Origin: Candidula unifasciata
Lineage: Eukaryota > Mollusca > Gastropoda > Stylommatophora > Geomitridae
NCBI GenBank assembly: GCA_905116865.2
Contig: CAJHNH020003146.1
Span: forward strand, 346,001-410,000
DNA: 64,000 bases
Direction of reading: 5' to 3'
Numbering within the stretch: position 1 is the first letter of the stretch; each line of letters begins with the position of its first letter. The notes under the pieces are model-generated. The model did no database searches, had not been told where the DNA came from, and saw only the letters and a program-made list of their open reading frames with translations. This document shows positions 55,236 to 64,000 of this stretch, piece by piece. A program made the position numbers and the translations under genes.

Positions 55236-56248
55236 TATGAAAACATAAATTCGTTTAGTATTATGTACAGTTTAAAGAAAATTCATAACAAACTACAGCA
55301 TATTTCTTGTGAACACCAATCCGGTTTCGTATTGAATACGTACTTGTGCTTTAAAATAAATAATTCACAATGAGACAAGTTGCTGGGTTGGTAATGAGGT
55401 CAGACGTCCGCTGGTCTGTAGGCGGGCCCTGACATTTGGCCTCAGACAGTGCGAACTTTCACACACATTGAATTCCGCGGTCTGTCCCGAAATCTTTGAC
55501 AGGAGGGCGAGAATAGGGGGAAAAAAAGGCAGAGCCTATGTGACAGCAGGGGAAAACCCTGCCAGGTGTTAGAGGCACACACAAAGTAGGCACATTTGCA
55601 CACGCTTGTGTCGCGAGAACGTAGCCTACTTCAAACCTTTCTGTATTGTTCCTTTAAATCTCCAAATCTCTTTATAAACAGATACCTTAATTTGATAAAC
55701 AGATTTCTCTATTTTTCCATTTATCAGTAGTTATGGTACACGAGAGGATTTGGATTGCACGATAGCTTTCATAAAGGCTACCGGCCTCCTGATATAAGTT
55801 TTCTGACAGAAGGATCGAAGAAGAAGAAGAAGTAGTTATCCGTGATTCAGTGGGCCCATTAGTGCGCATAATAGCAACTTACTATACTGTACATATCGTA
55901 AGAGGCCAATAAGGAAGGCTAGCCTGGGGCTGACTAATGAATCTCTTATAAGATTTTAGCTGCAAGATTTAAATTCTGTTAGGTTAGAGTAAGAGGATCT
56001 ACTTCATTGCATTAGGTGTATTCCTATACGATTTGGTCTCTCCGCAGAACAGCTAGTCACCTGCCGAGAGGGTCGCACAAATCACGAACTCTGTAGCTTT
56101 AGCGACGATCGCCAGGTATCTTCGTTAAAATTGCACCCGTGTGAACCGAACGACGAAGTCCGTGAAACGAACATACGACCTCCAGAGCACGAAACAAATG
56201 GCTTGACCACTGAGCCACGATGACCCACTAGTCGATCATGAATAAACT
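55236..56248. other. Upstream flank of the laminin-like gene
   Basis: Probable 5' leader and promoter region. No TATA box could be fixed relative to a start site. A short GAAGAAGAAG run lies at 55820. Nothing else recognised. Confidence 0.4.
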
Positions 56249-56510
56249 CAGGGCTGCCAATGTGATTTTTTTAAAACCCAGCTTAGCTGAACACAAACTC
56301 AACCAATACAAAGAATAACACCCCCCCCCCTCTTCCCTTTTTCCCCCTAAAAAACCCAGATGGTTAAAATGTTCAAAAAATTTTTGTTACGAAACGAAAA
56401 ATTTACCATTTTTATATAAGGGTATATATTATTTTTTAAACCCCAGTTTTCCCCAAGGCGTCATATGAAAACCCAGATCTTGGGGGAAAAACCCAACATT
56501 GGTAGCCCTG
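56249..56510. mobile_element. hAT-like MITE, copy 2
   Basis: Ends CAGGGCTGCCAATGT and ACATTGGTAGCCCTG pair at 14 of 15 bases. GAATAAA stands at both flanks, slightly offset. Confidence 0.85.
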
Positions 56511-56809
56511 CGAATAAATCCCTCGCAGGACTTGGCCGGCTGCCTAAGAACTGATTCTCCATTGAAGCTTCAAAGATAGAAGCAAAAGAGACATTTATAA
56601 GATTAGTTTTACCAAATATTTTATTGCGCCAACAAACAAATAAACAAACTGCAAGTTACTGCATGCATTTAGCACTTTGAGGTGTATGCAGGGGAGTCTT
56701 TGAACCTGAGAATGTTCTGCCGCATAGCTAGTGCTGTCGCCATGACTGTGCAGATTTTGTATTTTTGCCCTCTACATAAACAAAAGCAATGCAAAGATTG
56801 AACAGCCTA

Positions 56810-57296
56810 AAAAGTCTATGGTTAAGCACCAGCAAGGAGATCAAAATTTGAATTTTGAGAGCATGCATCTTCCCTGTGGCTACATACGGATGTGAGTCGT
56901 GGACTATCTCTCAGTCTTTAAGAAAGAGAATAGGGGCTTTTGAGTTGAAGCGCTATAGAAAGATTCTCAGAATATTTTGGACAAAGAAGAGGATAAATAC
57001 TGACATCTTCAAAGATCTGAACATCAAGAAAGATTGGCTAATAAACAGCATCCTGTCTCGGAATCTGAAACATTTTGGTCATATCAAGCGCTACGAAAAA
57101 ACGATAGCAGAAGGCAGGGTACCAGGAAGGAGGGGCAGGGGCCGACCGACACGAAGATGGGCACAGGATATAAGTGACTCCTTGAGTATGAAAGTACATG
57201 AGGCGGGAGAACTGGCGAGAGACCGAGTTTCTTTCAGGCAGGCTGTGATGAGAGCGACGTTCTGCAAAGGACCTGCTACATGATGATGATGACATT
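56810..57296 (+). pseudogene. LINE3 C-terminus and 3' end, largest copy
   Basis: 142 open codons: VATYGCESWTISQSLRKRI, LKRYRKILRIFWTKKR, LKHFGHIKRYEKT, GRRGRGRPTRRWAQDISDSL, ending CKGPAT. This is the region after the reverse transcriptase in a non-LTR ORF2. The tail is GATGATGATGA. The 5' part is truncated. Reverse copies lie at 25.7 and 34.4 kb. Confidence 0.88.
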
Positions 57297-57414
57297 TAAA
57301 AATCCATGATCTTACCAAAGATTCGAACCTGGGTCTTCCGCGCGAGAGCCAAGCATTCTTAACCGTTCGGCCAGTCGCAAAATTTGTTATTAATTTGTAT
57401 TTGATGTCATAGGT

Positions 57415-57600
57415 AATCGGGTAAATCGTGTGGCTTCTAGGTCGACACAGCCTCAAATGGGTACCAGGTAAAGTCCTTGGAAGTAAAGGTAGCCGGTATG
57501 ACGTTGACCATATCACTCACTGAGTGCCAATTGGTCTTGAAAATATAGTTCCAGCCCTATATGCCCAACACGGCAGAAGGCGTAGAAAATGGTCCTTTCT
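57415..57600 (+). mobile_element. SINE1 body fragment
   Basis: CTAGGTCGACACAGCC, ATGGGTACCAGGTAAAGTCC, GTAGCCGGTATGACGTTGAC. Confidence 0.85.
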
Positions 57601-57974
57601 TTAAAAGAAAACAAAATTTATGCATGGTTGGAGAGGGGGGGGGGGGAATCCCCAGATTTAGGCGCCCCTGGAGGGCGCGGGGATCATGTAGCGACCTTGA
57701 ACTTGTGCTGAACACAAAAATACTCGGGGTTAACAAATAAATACTGTGTTGTTTGTCTTAAATGCGAGTACAGGCAAAACCAGACTTTTAAAGTTTAGTT
57801 ACAGTAGGCAAATGGGCCGGGAGGTGGCGCCATATAGGCAGTCGAGCTTCTGTGCTGCCAACGACACAATATCTTGTTTAAAAACAGGATCTATCTATTA
57901 CAAAGCAGGTGCGAAAATGACGCTGATGTGGTGTGTTTAGAGCCCATCAGGGGTGTGCAGTGGTTAAAGACCGG

Positions 57975-58257
57975 CATGCTGCCGACGTCACCAAACCGGG
58001 CTAACGTCATGTTTACGCAGTGATTCTCAAACTGGGTGCCGCGAGCGTATATCAGTTGTGCCGCGGCAATTTTCAATGATTTTTTCCAGATCTGCTTAAC
58101 ATTAAAATTGCACTGGTTTTTTCCCCTTCTATTCTTAAGTATTCAAACCACTTTTTGGGAAGGTTGGCCGCGAAATTTTTTGGGGCCTGACGACAAATGT
58201 TTGAGAAACGCTGCGTTAAAGTATCGTTAGCCCGGTTTGGTGATGTCAGCAGCATGG
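57975..58257. mobile_element. Palindromic element with hAT-like core
   Basis: CCAAACCGGGCTAACG (left) and CGTTAGCCCGGTTTGG (right) are inverted. Inside, CAGTGATTCTCAAACTGGG at 58018 and TTTGAGAAACGCTG ending at 58213 are the common ends of hAT MITEs. Confidence 0.75.
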
Positions 58258-58269
58258 TTACAGTATTTA

Positions 58270-59300
58270 AGGGATGCCGACACACAGCGTACATTGCGTG
58301 GGGGATGGGGGGGGGGGAGGGGGCACTAAGCGTCTTTACAAATTTTCTCGGAGAGAAAGGCGCTAGCACAAGTCTTGTTAGATGAGTAGTAAAGTAAAAG
58401 ACACTTTTCAGCGAAATCAGACGTAATGGCCAACTTCCGGTCAAAATGGGTTCTAGGCACGGCCACTGTTTAGAGAAATTTTTTGCTTCTGCCAGACGGT
58501 GACCGTTGCATTATTGCTCCATTTGTAGACTGAAAGGGTATAGTTTCCTAGCCCAGCTTCTGAGTTGAGTGCATGGCGTGACACTGTAAGCTGCGGATTT
58601 CATTTGTAATGTTTTTCGACTGTGACCAGCGTGGTGGTGTGAATTGTAGATTCAGAAAATGGCACGATGCCTGTTGTCGCAATGTTGGTGGTCCCATTGT
58701 GTGATTAAAATTGATCGCGTGTGCATCAGCTAATCTGTTGGTGACTTCTGCTACCATCCATGATGAACTGCATTTCTAATTTCGGACTGTTTGTGCTGGA
58801 ACTTCGGATGGTTGCCGTATGCTTTTAATGCGTGTGTATGCTAGATATGCTGAGACAGCAGTCTGTCAATCTTTCCACAAGGGACTGTGATGAACATTCT
58901 GTGTGTTTTTCGTTGGCACAGGAACTGAACAACTATGGGCTGACCCGTTTGCCATGAAGCTGGAACTAAGATTACCAGATTACCTATATTTGATAGACCA
59001 AACGGCATTCGGCGTGTGATGTGGTAAACAGAGTGTCTTTTACAGCAGCGCTGAGACGAACGTTTTATGCCTTAAAAAAAGTGCCAGTACTGCATACCGA
59101 AAAAAAAAAAAAAAGGCACTGATTTTAGTAGTTTATTTGGAGAAAAAAAATGAAATGAAAAACAAATGCTTGAAAAGTAAATGTCTATCCATGGTTGGGG
59201 AGGAGACTATTCCCTAACAAATAGTGGATGAGCTCCCTCCTCTCCCCTAAGATTCTAATTATAATTGTCGGGGGAGGGATGAATGAATGAGATTCAACCC
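58270..59300. other. Flank sequence, nothing recognised
   Basis: Contains a G run near 58310 and an A run near 59100. No coding similarity. Confidence 0.4.
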
Positions 59301-59309
59301 AAACAGGAA

Positions 59310-59450
59310 ATCCACCAAGCGATAAACACCGGGTGACCCAAAGTGCCACTATGCGGATGAGAATCACCCGGGAGAGCTCATATAAACCCCGTTCAACCGT
59401 TAGATTATATAAGGGCTCCCCGAAACAGCCAGGGTGGGGCTCAAGGGGGA
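59310..59450 (+). repeat. Family C repeat
   Basis: AAGCGATAAACACCGGGTGA, AAAGTGCCACTATGCGGATG, CAGCCAGGGTGGGGCTCAAG. Confidence 0.88.
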
Positions 59451-59868
59451 GAAGAGTGATATTATATGCCTCTTAAATTTGTTTCGTGGACCATCAGGAG
59501 ACCTCCCCCCCCCCTCCCCCACCCCTCCCCCACCCAACATATGTTGCCGAAGCTGCCGCCTTTGCTGGAACTTGAGATCACCTGATTGCTGTAATAGGAT
59601 GCAACCATGTCGTAATTCAGCAGTTCATAAAAAGACTTGATTGTAATTAGATCTAGGTTGGTACTGTTGTCTACGCGAGTTTTGGGTATTTCGTTGTCCA
59701 CATTCTCTATACAAGTACAAAGTAAACAAATCGTTTGTTACCATGAAACTGTTATCTCTTTGTTATCTCGTTTGTTACCATGAAACTGGTAACTCTTTAT
59801 CTTCTGAAACTAAATTATTACTTGTGAGTTGTCTGTTCTTTCCCCACCGAACTGCTACTAGAAGAGTT

Positions 59869-60933
59869 GACATCCCCGGTGTGACTCAATAAGAAGACTG
59901 GACAGATGCGATGACAAACCCGCACTGGATGGATTATTTGACATCCCCGGTGCTACTCAAAAAGAAGACTGGACAGATGCAAGGACAAACCCACACTGAA
60001 TTGATTATTTGACATCCCTAGTGCGACTCGATAAGAAGCCTGGACAGATGCGATGACAAACCAGCAGTGGATGGATTATTTGACATCCCCAGTGCGACTC
60101 GATAAGAAGACTGGACAGATGCGAGGACAAACCCACACTGAATGGATTATTTGACATCCCCGGGGCGGCTCGATAAGAAGACTGGACAGATGCGAGGACA
60201 AATCCACACTGAATGGATTATTTGACATCCCTAGTGCGACTCAATAAGAAGACTGGATAGATGCGATGACAAACCCACACTGAATGGATTATTTGACATC
60301 CCCAGTGCGACTCAATAAGAAGACTGGATAGATGCGATGACAAACCCGCACTGGATGGATTATTTGACATCCCTTGTGCGACTCAATAAGAAGACTGGAT
60401 AGATGCGATGACAAACCCACACTGAATGGATTATTTGACATCCCCAGTGCGACTCAATAAGAAGACTGGATAGATGCGATGACAAACCCACACTGAATGG
60501 ATTATTTGACATCCCCAGTGCGACTCAATAAAAAGACTGGATAGATGCGATGACAAACCCAAACTGAATGGATTATTTGACATCCCTTGTGCGACTCAGT
60601 AAGAAGACTGGATAGATGCGATGACAAACCCGCACTGGATGGATTATTTGACATCCCTTGTGCGACTCAATAAGAAGACTGGACAGATGCGAGGACAAAC
60701 CCACACTGAATGGATTTTTTGACATCCCTAGTGCGACTCAATAAGAAGACTGGACAGATGCGATGACAAACCCGCACTGGATGGATTATTTGACATCCCT
60801 AGCGCGACTCAATAAGAAGACTGGACAGATGCGAGGACAAACCCACACTGAATGGATTATTTGACATCCCTAGCGCGACTCAATAAGAAGACTGGACAGA
60901 TGCGATGACAAACCCACACGGGGTGAATTATTT
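59869..60933. repeat. 71-bp tandem repeat, 15 copies
   Basis: GACATCCCCAGTGCGACTCA begins at 59869, 59940, 60011, 60082 and so on with a constant 71-base period. Paired sub-types (GCGATGACAAACCCGCACTGG and GCGAGGACAAACCCACACTGA types) partly alternate, so two-unit blocks were copied. Confidence 0.96.
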
Positions 60934-61419
60934 GAAAGGTGGGTGGGGGTGGGTGGGGTAGGGGCGGGAGAAACGACTAAAATGCTTTTGTCTAAAATAT
61001 TACACTGGCAGCCATTGCATTTCCAGTGTGAACTCATACGGCTTTCGTATTAAATGATTTCATTATACGTCGTTACTTTAACCATATCTAATCTGCAACA
61101 TAGATCAGACAGTAAAACCCCCAAGTCAAAGTGTTGAAGCGAGACGAGCATTATGCAGGAACTCAAAGAATAATAACCAACACAAAACCTGTATCGTCAG
61201 TCGCTACATGCTGATAGATATGCTAAAGGAAGGATGTGAGAACGGATGGACTGGGTGCTTCTATAAGCAGTAAGGAATATCTGCCGAATAATTAACTAGC
61301 CTTACCTCTTATAGCTGATTGTTCATGGCCACACATTAACGCAAAGTCCTGGCTATAAAAAGTTAAAGTTAGTTGTAAATACCTTTCAGGGTTTGGCAAA
61401 CAAAGCCTGCATTTGTTGG

Positions 61420-61755
61420 CTATGTGCTGTTTTAGTGGGCAGTTTTCCGTTCAGTAGTTTGCCAATGAACGGTCGGTGCCCCATATTGGCAGACAGATTG
61501 GCTGGCTCTGCACCTTTCGGTAGTAAATCGATACCTGACAAGCTAAATGTTTTAAGGGTCCTTTTGAAGCGAGTGAACAGTGCGGGGACACACACAGATC
61601 AGCACGGTCTGAGGAGAGTGGTGCAGCTCGGAGTTACCAGGGAATACAGTCAGACCGTTACTGCTACCATCGAAATTGGAACTCTGCTGCTCAAGATAGG
61701 GACAAGGCGCTTATGTGAATGTCCCAAGTGCTATGGTGTCGGTTCTTTAAAATAA
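61420..61755 (+). pseudogene. SINE3 body piece and 3' end of an RNase H LINE
   Basis: 61430-61480 (TTCAGTAGTTTGCCAATGAA, CGGTCGG) matches SINE3 in reverse. From 61490, AGATTGGCTGGCTCTGCACC, then AAGCGAGTGAACAGTGCGG, matches the LINE tail at 33.06-33.36 kb. Confidence 0.75.
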
Positions 61756-62254
61756 ACATTGTCGAAATCAAATCAAAGCTGCCTGGTACCTAATCGTCCA
61801 CCGCTTAGTCAAACCTGATATTCTGCAATTATAAATCGCGTTCGCAACCGCTGAGTCACAGATGCCGGATTCTTGAGATAACGTGCTAAACAGACGGCTA
61901 CCTAGAACAGATTTAAACTTATCAATTTGAAACGCATACCTCTGCATTAGTTTAACAGAGCGTTTTACATCGACATCTAATTAAAATATGGGGGTCACAA
62001 ATTGTTACCGGAACCAAACGGTTTACCATAACTTACAAACTTGAATGTTATACCGACGCTGATTGGTGTGCAAGAATGTGACCTTACATTTAATTATTCA
62101 CTGAAAGGTGCAGTGAAGTGATGTGCACCACAAGTTCAGTTTATATATTTTTTTCGCCAGGCCTTTCAGAAGTGTAGCTGTTGTGGACGAAGACCAAGAG
62201 AAAGTGAAGATAAATACAGAAAAACTAACCACCCCCCCCCTTTTCTTGGAAGCC

Positions 62255-62745
62255 GACGTGGTGTAGCAGCTAGGAGCTCGCCAGCGGATCGAAAGGTTAG
62301 GTACTGACAGAGCCGGAATTTTTTTGTTAATTGACCTCGGCGCCCAGCTTTGAGTGGGTACTAGGTGCAATCCTGAGAAGTGAAGGTAGGAAGGTAGTTG
62401 TACCCCACAAGGACATCACACAAGCGATAAACACCCGGTGACGCAGAGTGCCACCATGCGGATGAGGATCACTCGTGGAGAGGTTCCAGAAACCCCTTTC
62501 AGCCGTGAAATATTTATATGGCCCGGCTATATTCAGGGCCCCCGGCCTGCATCCCACATGGAGAGGACTATAGAAGTGAAAGTAACCGACGTGATGTTGA
62601 CCCACGGCCTTCTCTATTTATATTAGAGAAGGCAGTGGCTGACCACATACCCACTGAGTGCCGACTGGCTTATAGAATATAGGCCTATCCGTATATGCCC
62701 AATAGGTCTGAAGGTGTGGAAAAGGTTCCTTGACTTTTTACTTCC
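62255..62745 (+). mobile_element. SINE1 copy interrupted by family C
   Basis: The head and first body lie at 62255-62390 (GTGGTGTAGCAGCTAGGAGC; GAGTGGGTACTAGGTGCAAT). Family C fills 62395-62565, and the SINE1 rest (GTAACCGACGTGATGTTGAC, TAGGCCTATCCGTATATGCC) follows. Confidence 0.82.
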
Positions 62746-63429
62746 TCGTTCCCCCCCCCCCTTCTTTCTTCTCCCAGCAGTGAAGCAAGAAATCGTAAAC
62801 ATCTCTCGCCAAGCTCCTATTACTTTCTCTTGAAGTTTCATTTTTCTCTCCATAATTGTCCCGAATTATATCCCTTGTGTAATCATCTGTACTGTGTTCT
62901 TGTTAAGGATTTCTCTTAAATCGCTTTGTCTTAGGCTTACACAACAAGGACCAAGGGCGCCAACACAAAGAACACCTTAAAACAGGTGAGGGGGCGCAAA
63001 AAGGGAGTAGAAGACCCAGTTTCATTACACTGTCCAAGTTGAAGGGTGGCTCAAGAGGCATATTAATACGAGATAATAATGTAATGAACAGCGAATAAAT
63101 ATATTACAAATAATGTGAAATGTATAAAGAAGTACAGTGCAGACCTGATACAGAGACCTCACCGGGGACCGAAGAATGGTTTTTGTTTTCAGAAAATCCT
63201 TTCGTCCAGAAAAAAAATTTAAGTAAGAAAATATGCAGGGGATAAAAACATTTTTCTTCACAAAAGAAATTCGCCACATCCGAAATCACATAGAGCGGTC
63301 TACACTGTTTAAAAAAAAGGACTTGAAAAGAACATGCATATATTGTTAAGGGGGTCGCTTAGCACCCTTATAAATTGCTTAAGGCTTCCCTGAATTTTTT
63401 TTTTAAAATTGAGCTTAAAGCCATAGTTA

Positions 63430-63645
63430 ACCGGCTCTCTAGCGTAGTTGGTTAAACCGGACTGCGCGGCGACCGGGAGGCGAACTCCTTGTGGCCCGGG
63501 TTCACGCCCGGGGGTAGGCTGAAAAGCCACATTTCTCCCAGATTTGCATTATTTATCATGGAATCAAGGCCGAAGGGTTGCGATATCCATAATACCGAGC
63601 CTAAGGGTTAACAACTCATGGCTTCTGGATATTAAAAAAAAGCTT
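63430..63645 (+). mobile_element. SINE2 copy
   Basis: Box A TAGCGTAGTTGG and box B GGGTTCACGCC; body ATGGAATCAAGGCCGAAGGG, ending TTCTGGATATTAAAAAAAA. Confidence 0.94.
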
Positions 63646-64000
63646 AACCCCTCCCCCTCCCCTTCCCCAGGCTTTATCACCCTTAGAATAAAAACTATCA
63701 CGTTATGCTACCATCTGCTTCCTCAACGCTTGTTTTACCCGGCATAGACGTGTTTTACCACCACCTAATTTACCATCAATTCATCTAGTTCTCCAAATAA
63801 AAAAAAGGTCGTGAGATGTGAACCAGCGTCATTGCTAACGGTTATAACAATAAGTGTTCTGCCACCAGTTCTCCAAATAAATCCACCAACGGTGATTCTG
63901 TCATCCCGCAAGCCTTAATTCTGTTCACAAAGAGTGTACAGAGGCGACGCCTTCATGCATTTGTCACTAATACCCTAATTTAGACTCGCTGCTTTATAAG

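Overview
This is animal nuclear DNA. It has split exons with GT-AG introns, dense SINE, LINE and DNA-transposon debris, many tandem repeats, and no operons. A laminin-type protein makes it metazoan. The mix of RTE-like LINEs, RNase H-bearing LINEs, hAT elements, tRNA-derived SINEs and a stand-alone SGNH-hydrolase ORF suggests a lophotrochozoan, perhaps a mollusc; that placement is inference.

The main content is one large minus-strand gene running from about 55,235 down to at least 5,127. I assembled 21 coding exons by hand from splice sites and reading phase. They encode a signal-peptide exon, one 1,049-base exon of charged low-complexity protein, ten exons (about 570 residues) of helical coiled-coil-like sequence, then laminin G domains LG1 (exons 13-16), LG2 (exons 17-20) and the start of LG3 (exon 21). 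This is the layout of a laminin alpha chain from its coiled coil onward, but no laminin N-terminal (LN) domain and no laminin EGF-like (LE) modules are seen. All exon joins agree in phase except exon 3 to exon 4. The remaining LG exons were not found and probably lie to the left of the window or were missed.

Region by region: 1-3.1 kb holds a Ty3/gypsy pol remnant, a short tandem repeat, and an intact 612-codon minus-strand SGNH-hydrolase ORF of retroelement type. From 3.1 to 43 kb, laminin exons are separated by introns full of LINE pieces, SINEs, minisatellites (21, 85, 87 and 24 bp units) and microsatellites. From 43 to 55 kb is the first intron, a stack of nested transposons that includes a 3.3-kb hAT element with an RTE inserted in it. 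From 55 to 64 kb is upstream flank with hAT-like MITEs, a LINE C-terminus, a 71-bp satellite and more SINEs. No tRNA, rRNA or CRISPR genes were seen.
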